A stretch of 64,000 nucleotides of DNA from Nocardioides sp. 1609. Its GTDB lineage: Bacteria; Actinomycetota; Actinomycetes; Propionibacteriales; Nocardioidaceae. The DNA lies in the NCBI RefSeq assembly GCF_004522105.1, contig NZ_SPUJ01000004.1:124001-188000 (forward strand), read 5' to 3'. Of this stretch, positions 23,554 to 31,653 are shown in pieces. Numbering within the stretch: the first letter of the stretch is position 1; each line of letters starts with the position of its first letter. Below the pieces are notes generated by a model, which searched no databases, was not told the origin of the DNA, and was given only the letters and a program-made list of their open reading frames with translations. The position numbers and the translations under genes were made by a program.

Positions 23554-25018
23554 CCACCGCCGCGACGAGCGCGAGCGACAGGACGCCGACCGCGGTGAGC
23601 AGCGCGGCGCGCAGCCCGCTGATCTGGAACACCGTCATCAGCAGCGCCGCGCCCAGGGCCGAGCCCAGCCGCTGACCGGTCTGGACGGCGCCGCCGGCCG
23701 CCCCGCCCATCCGCGGCGGGACGTCGGCGAGGGTCAGGGTCAGGTTGGGCGAGACCACGGCGCCACCGCCGAGCCCGGCGACCAGGAGCGCGGGGAGCAG
23801 CGCCCACCACAGGTCGCCGTCGGCGCGGCCGGGCACCAGCAGCGCCACCAGCAGGACGCCGGTGCCCATCACGACGAGGGCGTCGACGGTGAGGCGCCGG
23901 CCGACGCGGGTCACGACGCGGCCGGCCAGCAGGGACGAGACGGCGGAGCCGAGGGCGAACGGCGTCAGCAGCAGCCCGGCGTGCAGCGGGGAGAAGTCGC
24001 GGTCGTCCTGCAGAAAGACCGAGAGCACGAGCAGGACACCGGTGAAGCCCGTGAAGTAGAGCGTCCCGACGGTGAGCCCGCCGGCGTACCCCGGGGTGCG
24101 GCGGAGCAGCGCGACGTCGAGGAGGGGCGCGCGCTCGAGCCGGCGCAGCCGGTGCTCCCACTGCACGAAGGCGACCAGCAGCACGGGGACGAGCACGAGC
24201 AGCAGCAGGGGGAGGCGCGCGCCGCCCTCCAGGCTGACGATCGGGTAGAGCAGGCACAGGACGGCGGCGCCGAGGAGCACGGCGCCGACGACGTCGATCC
24301 GCTCCCGGTCGGTCGCGCCGCCCTCGGCGTCCCGGCCCGGCACCAGGCGGAGGATGCCGACCAGCGCCACCAGGCCGATCGGCACGTTGACCAGGAACAG
24401 CCAGCGCCAGCCGTCGTCCTCGCCGGCCAGCGCGATGATCGCGCCGCCCAGGACGGGGCCGGTCGCCGACGCCAACGACACGGTGAGCCCGAAGACGCCG
24501 AAGGCCCGGCCGCGCTCGGCGCCGCGGAAGAGCACCTGGATGAGCCCGGAGTTCTGCGGCGTGAGCAGCCCGGCCGAGGCGCCCTGGAGCAACCGGGCCG
24601 CGACCACGAGCTCGGCGTTCGGGGCGATGCCGCCCGCGGCGCTCGACACCACGAAGGCGATCAGCCCGATCACCATCAGCCGGCGGCGGCCGTAGGCGTC
24701 GCCGAGCCGGCCACCGGCGACGAGGGTCAGTCCGAACGCGAGCGCGTAGCCCGACACCACCCACTGGATGGTGGCCGCCGACGTCGCGAGGCCCTCCTGC
24801 ATCGAGGGGATGGCGACGTTGACGATGGTGACGTCGAGCAGCGACATGAAGCCGACCACCAGGGAGACGCCGAGGATCCGCCAGCGGCGCGGGTCCGGGT
24901 GGTAGGCGTCGTCGGGCTCGTGGCCGGCGGGTGCGTGGCCGGAGGGTGCGTGGGCGGGCTCGCGGTCGGCGGGCTCGGGCTCGTGGTGGTCGGCGGGCAC
25001 CCGACCACCCTCGCGCAC
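23498..25018 (-). CDS. MFS drug exporter, DHA2 (14-TM, EmrB/QacA) family
   Basis: A 506-residue proton-driven exporter. After a hydrophilic His/Pro-rich N-terminus (about 1-45) come about 14 membrane helices. Family motifs include DVTIVNVAIPSMQ in helix 1, GGRLGDAYGRRR (motif A) in loop 2-3 and SVASATGPVLGG-type motif C (here SLASATGPVLGGAI). The substrate is not predictable. GTG 25018 is used here; GTG 25000, with a GAGGGTGG upstream, is an equally good start. No regulator is adjacent. The 3' end overlaps the ABM gene by 56 nt. Confidence 0.88.
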   Translation of the reverse strand: MREGGRVPADHHEPEPADREPAHAPSGHAPAGHEPDDAYHPDPRRWRILGVSLVVGFMSLLDVTIVNVAIPSMQEGLATSAATIQWVVSGYALAFGLTLVAGGRLGDAYGRRRLMVIGLIAFVVSSAAGGIAPNAELVVAARLLQGASAGLLTPQNSGLIQVLFRGAERGRAFGVFGLTVSLASATGPVLGGAIIALAGEDDGWRWLFLVNVPIGLVALVGILRLVPGRDAEGGATDRERIDVVGAVLLGAAVLCLLYPIVSLEGGARLPLLLLVLVPVLLVAFVQWEHRLRRLERAPLLDVALLRRTPGYAGGLTVGTLYFTGFTGVLLVLSVFLQDDRDFSPLHAGLLLTPFALGSAVSSLLAGRVVTRVGRRLTVDALVVMGTGVLLVALLVPGRADGDLWWALLPALLVAGLGGGAVVSPNLTLTLADVPPRMGGAAGGAVQTGQRLGSALGAALLMTVFQISGLRAALLTAVGVLSLALVAAVVTRATAAAPPGATTADDG

Positions 25019-25056
25019 GTGGACAGCGACCGGGAGCGCTCGGCAGGGTGGTGCCC

Positions 25057-25329
25057 ATGAGCCGAGCCGTCGACCTCACCGTGACCGGCCGCGTCCAGGG
25101 CGTGGCCTTCCGCTACAGCGCCGCGGCCGAGGCCGCCCGGCTCGGCGTCACCGGGTGGGTGCGCAACGAGCCCGACGGTGCCGTCGCCGCCCACGTGGAG
25201 GGCGCCGACGAGGCCGTCGGGGCGATGGTCGCCTGGTGCCGCACCGGCCCGCCGTCGGCGCGGGTCGCGCACGTCGACGTGGCGGAGGCGGAGGTCACCG
25301 GGGCGACGTCGTTCGAGGTGACCGGCTGA
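25057..25329 (+). CDS. acyP: acylphosphatase
   Basis: A 90-residue acylphosphatase hydrolysing carboxyl-phosphate bonds such as acetyl phosphate. The signature GRVQGVAFRYS contains catalytic Arg19, and GWVRNEPDG contains Asn37 that positions water. The length is typical. ATG 25057 follows -10-like CAGGGT (25044-25049) by 7 nt. It is divergent from the MFS gene and convergent with the HIT-like gene; an operon is not evident. Confidence 0.93.
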   Translation: MSRAVDLTVTGRVQGVAFRYSAAAEAARLGVTGWVRNEPDGAVAAHVEGADEAVGAMVAWCRTGPPSARVAHVDVAEAEVTGATSFEVTG

Positions 25330-25349
25330 GCCGGGCGGAGGGACGCGCG

Positions 25350-25970
25350 TCAGGCGCGGGCGTCGCCGCCCCAGTTGGCGAGCTTGGTCGCGACGGTGTG
25401 GAGGTCCGCGCGCCAGACGTCCTCGGGGCCGGGCGGGAGGATCTCGTCCCACTCGTTGGCCGTCGAACCGAGGACGTTCGTGAGCCGGGCGGTGCGGGCG
25501 AAGAACCACTGGTGGAAGTGCGAGCCGCCGTCGCCCCAGCGGTTCACGTGCACGCGGCCGATCTCGGGGAGGTTCTCGATGATCCGCACCAGGCGGTTGG
25601 TGATGCGGCCCAGCTGTGAGGCCTGGTCGTCGTCGAGGTTGCCCATGTCGAGGTGCTCGCGGGTGTGCAGGGTGAGCACCAGGGGCATCCCGCTCGGGGC
25701 GCCGTGGTGGGTCAGCACCCAGACCTCGTCCTCCCAGACGACGCGCTCGGGATCGAAGCCGACCGCACACGCGCCGCACGGCTTCTCGTCGGACTCGCCC
25801 CACCGCGGGGGCTCGTCGGCCGGGGCGGCGAGGGTGCGCGGCACGATCGCGCCGTCGACCGTCGTCCACGGGAAGATGTCCCAGGCGCCGAGCGGCGGCA
25901 TCGGGAGGTGGCCGTCGGCACCGACAGCGGCGACGACCCGGGCGTAGACCTCTTCTGCTGACTCCGGCAT
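25350..25970 (-). CDS. HIT-like / GalT-like protein
   Basis: A 206-residue protein with the histidine-triad-like pattern GSHFHQWFFAR (about residues 156-166) preceded by RVHVNRWGDGG, as in HIT hydrolases and galactose-1-phosphate uridylyltransferases. The conserved CGACAVGFDPERVVWEDEVWVLTHHGAPSGMPLVL shape earlier in the chain (about 65-100) also fits. It probably hydrolyses or transfers nucleoside monophosphates, but the substrate is unknown. ATG 25970 follows CAGGCT by 6 nt on the minus strand. It is convergent with acyP. Confidence 0.75.
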   Translation of the reverse strand: MPESAEEVYARVVAAVGADGHLPMPPLGAWDIFPWTTVDGAIVPRTLAAPADEPPRWGESDEKPCGACAVGFDPERVVWEDEVWVLTHHGAPSGMPLVLTLHTREHLDMGNLDDDQASQLGRITNRLVRIIENLPEIGRVHVNRWGDGGSHFHQWFFARTARLTNVLGSTANEWDEILPPGPEDVWRADLHTVATKLANWGGDARA

Positions 25971-26058
25971 GCCGCAAGCCTGCCACTGCGCTCCGGGCGG
26001 CCGGCCGCGAGGGTCATCCCTGATGACGGCGCCCGCGGCCGCTGCCACGGTGGGGGAC

Positions 26059-26577
26059 ATGACCCGTCTCCCGGCAGCCCCCGTCCGCCGTCCCCTCACC
26101 CGTCGCGCCGCAGCGGCCGCGGCAACGGTCGTGCTCGGCCTCGGGGGTGTGCTCGCGACGGCCGGCCCGGCGTCCGCGGTGACGCAGGCCGACGCGCAGG
26201 CACAGCTCCAGGCGGCCGGCATCCACGCCTCGTCGTCCGGTGGCTGCACGACGCAGGGCAACCCGACCTGCACGTCGTACTCGGGGATCCGGCAGGCCAC
26301 GATCGACGGCGCGAGGACGCTCAGGAGCGCCAGCGGCTGCGCCCTCACGGTCACGGGAGGCACCGAGGTCGGGCACGCCGGCGGCACCTACAGCCACGAG
26401 GCCGGCTACAAGCTCGACTTCTCCCGCACGACGTGCCTGACGAGCTGGATCCACGCCACCTACACCTACACCGGCGTGCGCGGTGACGGCGCTGCGCTCT
26501 ACGAGGCCGGGTCGGGCAACGTGTACGCCGACGAGGGCAACCACTGGGACGTCACGTTCTACTCGTGCGGCTGCTGA
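26059..26577 (+). CDS. small secreted protein, probable M15-like (D-Ala-D-Ala) zinc peptidase fold
   Basis: A 172-residue exported protein: twin-Arg-rich N-terminus, hydrophobic core (about 19-38) and an ASA-type cleavage near residue 43. The mature part has SHEAGYKLD, matching the SxHxxGxAxD zinc motif of VanX/M15 peptidases, and EGNHW near the end, matching the family's ExxH. These would supply the His-Asp-His ligands and catalytic Glu. Four to six Cys residues suggest disulfides. Such a protein could cut peptidoglycan stems. The assignment rests on these short motifs. ATG 26059 follows CACGGT by 7 nt. Confidence 0.65.
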   Translation: MTRLPAAPVRRPLTRRAAAAAATVVLGLGGVLATAGPASAVTQADAQAQLQAAGIHASSSGGCTTQGNPTCTSYSGIRQATIDGARTLRSASGCALTVTGGTEVGHAGGTYSHEAGYKLDFSRTTCLTSWIHATYTYTGVRGDGAALYEAGSGNVYADEGNHWDVTFYSCGC

Positions 26578-26612
26578 TCCGCGCCGACTGATTCTCCACT
26601 GATCGAGTCGAC

Positions 26613-26618
26613 TATCGT
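26613..26618 (+). promoter_or_regulatory. -10 element for the propeller-type hypothetical gene
   Basis: TATCGT ends 7 nt before ATG 26626 and favours that start over the in-frame GTG 26617. Confidence 0.5.
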
Positions 26619-26625
26619 GGGGGGC

Positions 26626-27540
26626 ATGACCCTCGACACGCTCGACCTCCCGACCCACGACGGCGCGACCGTGGTCGTCCCGGCCCCCGGATCGGGGCCG
26701 GGCAACTGGGCGGGTGCGGCCAGCGCCGTCCTCGTCGACGGCGTGTTCTGGCTGACCTGGCGGGTGCGCCGTCCGCTGACGGAGGGGCGCGGGGTGAGCG
26801 TCGTCGTCGCCCGCTCCGACGACGGGCTGCGCTTCGAGCCGGTCGCGGAGGTGCACCGCGAGGCGTTCGGGTGCGAGTCGTTCGAGCGGCCGGTCCTGGT
26901 GCCCGTGCCCGGCGTCGGCTGGCGTCTCTACCTCTCCTGCGCGACGTACGACTCGAAGCACTGGTGGGTCGACAGCCTGACCGCCGCCACCCCCGCCGAC
27001 CTGCCGCACGGCGAGCGCCGGGTGGTGCTGCCCGGCGACGACACCGTCGCGGTCAAGGACCCCGTCGTCACCCACGGGCTGTCGGGGCCGTCGCGGCTCG
27101 ACGGCTGGGACATGTGGCTGTGCTGCCACCCGCTCACCGACCCTGGCCACGAGGACCGGATGACGACGCGTCACCTCACCAGCACCGACGGTCTCGTCTG
27201 GACCGACCAGGGCGAGGTGCTCGCCGGCCGTCCCGGCGCCTGGGACGCCCGGGGCGCGCGGGTGAGCACGGTGCTGCCGTCCGCGGCCGGCGCGCCGCTG
27301 CGGGTGCTCTACGACGGGCGCGCCGACGCCGCGTCGAACTGGCACGAGACCACCGGCGTCGCCGTCTGGGACGGCGAGCGGCTGGTGCCCGACGACGCCG
27401 TCGGCACCGTCGCCTCCCCGCACTCCGACGGTGCGTGGCGCTACGCGAGCGCCGTCCCGCTGCCCGGCGGCGGCGTCCGCTACTACGTCGAGGCGGCCCG
27501 CCCCGACGGCGCCCACGACCTCGTCACCGTCCTGCGCTGA
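26626..27540 (+). CDS. glycosidase-like five-bladed propeller protein (GH43/GH32-like)
   Basis: A 304-residue cytoplasmic protein whose repeated beta-strand patterns (WAGAASAVLVDGVFWLTWR, SDDGLRFEPV, CESFERPVLVPVPGVGWRLYLS, STDGLVWTDQGEVL, RVLYDGRADAASNWHETTGV) resemble GH43/GH32/GH68-type beta-propeller glycosidases or glycoside phosphorylases. No signal peptide is visible and no catalytic triad can be assigned with certainty. ATG 26626 is set by the TATCGT -10 element. It converges on the sulfotransferase gene; the stops of both lie in one hairpin. Confidence 0.65.
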   Translation: MTLDTLDLPTHDGATVVVPAPGSGPGNWAGAASAVLVDGVFWLTWRVRRPLTEGRGVSVVVARSDDGLRFEPVAEVHREAFGCESFERPVLVPVPGVGWRLYLSCATYDSKHWWVDSLTAATPADLPHGERRVVLPGDDTVAVKDPVVTHGLSGPSRLDGWDMWLCCHPLTDPGHEDRMTTRHLTSTDGLVWTDQGEVLAGRPGAWDARGARVSTVLPSAAGAPLRVLYDGRADAASNWHETTGVAVWDGERLVPDDAVGTVASPHSDGAWRYASAVPLPGGGVRYYVEAARPDGAHDLVTVLR

Positions 27541-27565
27541 CCCGTCACCCATAGGTGACGGGTCA
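27538..27565. terminator. bidirectional hairpin terminator containing both convergent stop codons
   Basis: Perfect 12-bp arms TGACCCGTCACC (27538-27549) and GGTGACGGGTCA (27554-27565) with a CATA loop. The outer three bases of each arm are the stop codons of the two convergent genes. Confidence 0.7.
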
Positions 27566-28522
27566 GCGGCGGGCGCGCTCGTCGAAGGAGCCGCGGGAGA
27601 CCGGGGAGAGCCAGTCGGAGAAGTCCTCGCCGGTGAGCCGGGACAGCAGGTGGATGTCGTCGGTGAAGACGTCGACCAACGCGGCGCGCTGCTCGGCCGA
27701 GAGGCGTGGACGCCGGGCGGTGCCGTCGCTGAGCCGGGCGACGACCGGCTTGCTGGCGGAGCGCCAGACCTGCGGCGGCACGAACTGGCCCGCGGCGGCG
27801 CCGGCCCGCACGAGCGGCCCGAAGGAGCGGGTGCGCCAGCCGGGTCGGGCGAAGGCGCGGGCGTTGTCGCGCGGGATCGTGTCGACGAGGCCCTCCCGGA
27901 TGCCCAGGTGCCGGCAGGCGCGGTCGACGGCGGCGGCCGGCTCGTCGACGATGTCGCGGTAGCGCATCACCAGCACCTGCCGGGGGTCGACGTGCTGGTG
28001 GAGGTGGGCGAGCTGGTCGCCGTACAGGCCGAGCTCGCGGTAGCGCCAGAAGGGCGCGTAGCCCTCGGCCACCCGCTGGTCCTGGGCGGCGAAGGCCTTG
28101 ACGAAGTCACGCTCGCGCTCGAGGCCGTCGGACCAAAGGTGCATCCAGTTGCTGTAGGCCCGGTCGACCGGGTCGCGCACCACCGCGATCAGCCGGACGT
28201 CGGGGAGCGCCTCGCCGATCCGCCGGTGGGCGCTGCGGCTCCAGAGGTAGAACGGCGTGCTCTCGCCCCGCACCTGGTCGTCGCGCGCGCCGCGGAACAG
28301 GTCGGCGTACCGGTCGGCGCGCCAGATCCACTCCTGCTGGGAGTGCCGGTCGCCGGGGCCGGTCCAGTGCGGCGGGGGTGCGTCGTCGCAGAGCCAGTAC
28401 TTGGGCTCCTTGGGGTTGCTCACGAAGACGTCGGGATGCTGGGCGAGGGCGGCGTGCAGCGCCGTCGTCCCCGCCTTCGGGGCGCCGATGATCAGGAAGT
28501 CGGGACGGGGCGACCGCAGCAT
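27563..28522 (-). CDS. PAPS-dependent sulfotransferase
   Basis: A 319-residue sulfotransferase-family protein that would move sulfate from PAPS to a hydroxyl or amine of a lipid, glycan or small molecule. The 5'-phosphosulfate loop IIGAPKAGTTAL (about 10-21) and the 3'-phosphate motif VVRDPVDRAYSNW (about 118-130) are both clear; the overall layout matches heparan-sulfotransferase-like bacterial enzymes. The acceptor is unknown. ATG 28522 lies 6 nt after TACCCT (28529-28534). It is divergent from purC. Confidence 0.88.
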   Translation of the reverse strand: MLRSPRPDFLIIGAPKAGTTALHAALAQHPDVFVSNPKEPKYWLCDDAPPPHWTGPGDRHSQQEWIWRADRYADLFRGARDDQVRGESTPFYLWSRSAHRRIGEALPDVRLIAVVRDPVDRAYSNWMHLWSDGLERERDFVKAFAAQDQRVAEGYAPFWRYRELGLYGDQLAHLHQHVDPRQVLVMRYRDIVDEPAAAVDRACRHLGIREGLVDTIPRDNARAFARPGWRTRSFGPLVRAGAAAGQFVPPQVWRSASKPVVARLSDGTARRPRLSAEQRAALVDVFTDDIHLLSRLTGEDFSDWLSPVSRGSFDERARR

Positions 28523-28528
28523 GAAACA

Positions 28529-28534
28529 AGGGTA
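28529..28534 (-). promoter_or_regulatory. -10 element for the sulfotransferase gene (leaderless)
   Basis: TACCCT on the minus strand, 6 nt before ATG 28522. Confidence 0.5.
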
Positions 28535-28594
28535 TGTCACGTGGCTCAGATGACAATGGGGGTCTCGGCACACGTCGGGGTGGGACGGCACCCC

Positions 28595-28600
28595 TAGACT
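28595..28600 (+). promoter_or_regulatory. -10 element for purC (leaderless)
   Basis: TAGACT, 6 nt before GTG 28607. Confidence 0.5.
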
Positions 28601-28606
28601 CCCGTC

Positions 28607-29506
28607 GTGCTCAACATCCCCGACGCGCCGGTCGTCGAAGGCGCGCGGCACCTCCACTCCGGCAAGGTGCGCGACCTCTACGAGATCGAGGGCGGCCCGC
28701 ACGCCGGGCTCCTGCTCATGGTCGCCAGCGACCGGATCTCGATCTTCGACTTCGTGCTCGACTCGGTGATCCCCGACAAGGGCGAGATCCTCACCCGGAT
28801 GTCGCTGTGGTGGTTCGACCAGCTGCGCGACCTGGTGCCGAACCACGTCGTCTCGACCGACGTCCCGGACGCCGTGGCGGGTCGCGCCGTCGTGGTCCAG
28901 AAGCTCGAGATGTACCCCGTCGAGTGCGTCGTCCGCGGCTACCTCACCGGCTCCGGCCTGCTCGACTACGCCGCCACCGCGCCCGACCACGAGGTGTGCG
29001 GCATCGCGCTCCCCGCCGGTCTCGTCGACGGCAGCCGGCTGCCCGAGCCGATCTTCACGCCGGCCACCAAGGCCGAGCTCGGCGACCACGACGAGAACGT
29101 CTCGTACGCCGCCGTCGAGGCGAGCGTCGGGGCCGACGCCGCCGCCACGCTGCGCGACCTCACCCTCGCCGTCTACGGCCGTGCCGACGCGCTCGCCCGG
29201 GAGCGGGGCATCGTGCTGGCCGACACCAAGCTCGAGTTCGGCACCGACGCAGCGGGGCGCGTCGTCCTCGGAGACGAGGTGCTGACCCCCGACTCGTCCC
29301 GCTTCTGGCCGGCCGAGGCGTGGGAGCCCGGGCGCGCGCAGCCGTCCTACGACAAGCAGGTCGTGCGCAACTGGGCGCTCTCGCCGGAGTCCGGCTGGGA
29401 CCGCGCCACCGGCGAGCCGCCCCCGCCGCTGCCGCCCGAGGTGGTCGAGCGCACCCGGTCGCGCTACGTCGAGGCCTACGAGCTGCTCACCGGCGAGCGC
29501 TGGTAG
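28607..29506 (+). CDS. purC: SAICAR synthetase (phosphoribosylaminoimidazole-succinocarboxamide synthase)
   Basis: A 299-residue enzyme that ligates aspartate to CAIR in purine synthesis. HSGKVRDLYE near residue 17 (nucleotide binding), SDRISIFDFV, VECVVRGYLTGSG (substrate binding) and DTKLEFG / LTPDSSRFWP are all present, and the length is that of the actinobacterial (long) PurC. GTG 28607 is set by TAGACT. It is followed after 15 nt by an SRPBCC gene with which it may share a transcript. Confidence 0.96.
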   Translation: MLNIPDAPVVEGARHLHSGKVRDLYEIEGGPHAGLLLMVASDRISIFDFVLDSVIPDKGEILTRMSLWWFDQLRDLVPNHVVSTDVPDAVAGRAVVVQKLEMYPVECVVRGYLTGSGLLDYAATAPDHEVCGIALPAGLVDGSRLPEPIFTPATKAELGDHDENVSYAAVEASVGADAAATLRDLTLAVYGRADALARERGIVLADTKLEFGTDAAGRVVLGDEVLTPDSSRFWPAEAWEPGRAQPSYDKQVVRNWALSPESGWDRATGEPPPPLPPEVVERTRSRYVEAYELLTGERW

Positions 29507-29521
29507 CCGGGTGAGCCGCCG

Positions 29522-29938
29522 ATGACCGCCCCGGTCCGCTTCGCGGTGTCCTGCGAGGACGCCTACGACTACCTCGTCGACCCCGCCAACCGCGCCGCGT
29601 GGCAGTCGAGCCTGCGCGGTGTCGCCGACGTCGTGGGTCCCGACGGCGTCGCCGGGCAGAGCTGGACCGACCTCACCGTCGCCCGGGTGAACCCACGGAT
29701 GGAGCTCACCGACGCCGACCGCCCGCACCGCTGGTCCGAGCGCGGCACCTGGCGCCGGTTCCACGCGACCCTCACCCTCACCTTCGTGCCGGCGGGCGAG
29801 GGCTGCGACGTCGGCGTGACCATGCACCTGCAGGCCACCGGGCCGGCCCGCCCCCTCGCGCTGGCGCTCGGCCGGGTCGCCCCGGCCGCCGTCCGCTCCG
29901 ACCTGAAGCGGGCCGCGAGGATCCTCGCCGCCCGCTGA
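29522..29938 (+). CDS. SRPBCC family protein (polyketide cyclase/dehydrase-like)
   Basis: A 138-residue START/Bet v1-like fold protein: an opening FAVSCEDAYDYLVDPANRAAWQSSL, a central strand RPHRWSERGTW, and a long C-terminal helix (LALGRVAPAAVRSDLKRAARI). Such domains hold small hydrophobic ligands; nothing identifies the ligand. ATG 29522 is 15 nt after the purC stop, without a separate -10-like element, so co-transcription with purC is likely. Confidence 0.8.
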   Translation: MTAPVRFAVSCEDAYDYLVDPANRAAWQSSLRGVADVVGPDGVAGQSWTDLTVARVNPRMELTDADRPHRWSERGTWRRFHATLTLTFVPAGEGCDVGVTMHLQATGPARPLALALGRVAPAAVRSDLKRAARILAAR

Positions 29939-30045
29939 CCACCCGCTGACCGCCCTCCCGCCGGGCCCTGACGGCCGGCCGGGGCGGGTCCCTGTGACCT
30001 CGCGCACGGGCCCCGTGGGGTGAGTCGGCCGGGCGACCCCGGGCC

Positions 30046-30051
30046 TAGCGT
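30046..30051 (+). promoter_or_regulatory. -10 element for the NAD(P)-binding gene (leaderless)
   Basis: TAGCGT, 6 nt before ATG 30058. Confidence 0.5.
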
Positions 30052-30057
30052 CGGGGC

Positions 30058-31080
30058 ATGTCCACCGTGCCCGTCCAGGGCGACCCCCGCTCCGACCGTC
30101 CGGTCCCGACCGAGTCGACCGCGCTGCGGGTGCTCGTCACCGGGTCCACCGGCTACGTCGGCTCGCGGCTGGTGCCCGAGCTCCTCGACGCCGGCCACAC
30201 CGTGCTCGCGGCGACCCGCGACGAGTCGTCGCTCGACGACTACCCGTGGGGCGACCGGGTCGAGCCGCGGATCTTCGACGTCGAGGACGACGACGTCGTC
30301 CGCGCCGCCGTGCGCGACGTCGACGCGGTGGTCTACCTCGTGCACTCGATGGAGTCCGACGACTTCGTCGCCAAGGACCGGGCCGCCGCCGAGCGGATGG
30401 CCGCGGCCTGCGACGAGGCCGGCGTCGAGCGGATCGTCTACCTCTCCGGGCTCGTGCCCGACGGCGACCTGTCCGACCACCTCAGCTCGCGGCTCGAGGT
30501 CGAGCAGGTCTTCCTCGACGCCCCCGTGCCCGCGACCGTGCTGCGCGCCGCGATGGTCGTCGGCTCCGGGTCGACGTCGTACGAGCTGCTGCGCCGGCTC
30601 AGCGAGCGGGTGCCGCTGCTCACCCCCGTGCCGTCGTGGATGTGCCGCAAGATCCAGCCGGTCGCCGTCGAGGACGTCGTCCACCTCGTCGACCGCGCGC
30701 TGCTGGGCGAGCCGCGCAACCGGCACTACGACATCGGCGGCGACGAGGTCGTCACCTATCCCGAGCTCCTCGAGCGGTACGCCGCGGTGGCCGGGCTCCG
30801 GCGGGCACGGTTCTCCGTGCCGTTCGTCCCGCGCTGGGTGGTCGGCCGCGCCTGCGCCCTGATCAGCGGCATGGACCGTCCCACCGTGACCTCGCTCGTC
30901 GAGAGCCTGTCGCACGACATGGTCTGCGGCGAGGACGCCGTCCGCCGCGACCTGCTCGAGCCGGGCTACGCCTTCACCGGGCTCACCGAGGCGCTCGAGC
31001 GCTCCCGCGCCGACCGGCGCGAGCCGGGCACGTCGCAGGCCGGCGACGTCCAGGCTGCCGCCGGCACCGACCCCGCCTGA
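30058..31080 (+). CDS. atypical SDR / NmrA-like NAD(P)-binding protein
   Basis: A 340-residue Rossmann-fold protein of the extended/atypical SDR group close to complex-I-assembly and NmrA-like proteins. VLVTGSTGYVGSRLVPELL (about 24-42) is the dinucleotide loop; VYLVHSMESDD and IVYLSGLVPDGDLSDHLSSR follow the usual order, while the SDR Tyr-x-x-x-Lys is not evident, so catalysis is uncertain. The tail from about 315 is Ala/Asp-rich. ATG 30058 is set by TAGCGT. It converges on the MarR gene. Confidence 0.82.
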   Translation: MSTVPVQGDPRSDRPVPTESTALRVLVTGSTGYVGSRLVPELLDAGHTVLAATRDESSLDDYPWGDRVEPRIFDVEDDDVVRAAVRDVDAVVYLVHSMESDDFVAKDRAAAERMAAACDEAGVERIVYLSGLVPDGDLSDHLSSRLEVEQVFLDAPVPATVLRAAMVVGSGSTSYELLRRLSERVPLLTPVPSWMCRKIQPVAVEDVVHLVDRALLGEPRNRHYDIGGDEVVTYPELLERYAAVAGLRRARFSVPFVPRWVVGRACALISGMDRPTVTSLVESLSHDMVCGEDAVRRDLLEPGYAFTGLTEALERSRADRREPGTSQAGDVQAAAGTDPA

Positions 31081-31107
31081 GTCACCCGCGCGAGCGGAGC
31101 GGCCCCG

Positions 31108-31620
31108 TCAGTCGCCGGCGGCCGCGACGTCGCGGCGGGCGGCGTTGGTGGCCTCGCCGACCTCCTCGAGGAAGGCCGCGATGAGGGCCAGCTCCTCGTC
31201 GGTGCGCCCGTCGAGGACGGGTGCGAGGTGGGCGGCGAGCCGGGCGAACATCCGGCCGCCGACGTCGAGGGCGTGGTCGGTGACGTCGACGACGACGGAA
31301 CGACGGTCGTCGGGGTGCGGGCTGCGGGTGACGTGGCCCTGGCGCTCGAGCCGGTCGAGCATGGCGGACGTCGCGGGCGCGCTGAGGTGCATCGCGGCAC
31401 TGAGCCGCCCCGGGGTGGCCGGCTCGCCCTGGAGGCCGAAGTCCATCACCAGCGCCAGGCCGTTGAGGTCGGTGCGGTGCATCGCGCTCTCCCGGCCGGC
31501 CGCGGCGACGTACAGGTCGGACTCCGTCGCGTAGCGGCGCAGGGCCCGGGTCACGCGGCGGGCCGCGTCGGAGCGGCCGGGATCTGGACGTCGGGAGGAT
31601 GTGGCGGGAGGCACGCGCAT
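31108..31620 (-). CDS. MarR family transcriptional regulator
   Basis: A 170-residue winged-helix repressor-type protein. The recognition region LSAAMHLSAPATSAMLDRLERQGHVTRSPHPDDRRSVVVDVT (quoted in part: DRLERQGHVTR, then the wing DDRRSVVVD) is typical MarR. ATG 31620 lies only 17 nt from the start of the divergent MMPL gene, and a palindrome-like sequence covers the gap, so it very likely represses that transporter and itself until it binds a ligand. Confidence 0.9.
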   Translation of the reverse strand: MRVPPATSSRRPDPGRSDAARRVTRALRRYATESDLYVAAAGRESAMHRTDLNGLALVMDFGLQGEPATPGRLSAAMHLSAPATSAMLDRLERQGHVTRSPHPDDRRSVVVDVTDHALDVGGRMFARLAAHLAPVLDGRTDEELALIAAFLEEVGEATNAARRDVAAAGD

Positions 31621-31653
31621 ACCTTACTCTTTCGAACGTGGAACTATTTAGGT
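31621..31653. promoter_or_regulatory. candidate MarR operator between marR-like and MMPL genes
   Basis: An imperfect inverted repeat: ACCTTACTCTTTCG (31621-31634) and GGAACTATTTAGGT (31640-31653) match at 10 of 14 arm positions. It covers the MMPL -10 TACTCT and both start-codon regions. Confidence 0.45.
31625..31630 (+). promoter_or_regulatory. -10 element for the MMPL gene (leaderless)
   Basis: TACTCT, 7 nt before GTG 31638; it selects this start over upstream in-frame codons. Confidence 0.5.

Noticed and set aside
31599..31638. Upstream in-frame start for the MMPL gene
   Set aside because: It would add 13 residues that lie over the divergent MarR start, while GTG 31638 has a TACTCT -10 element at the right distance.
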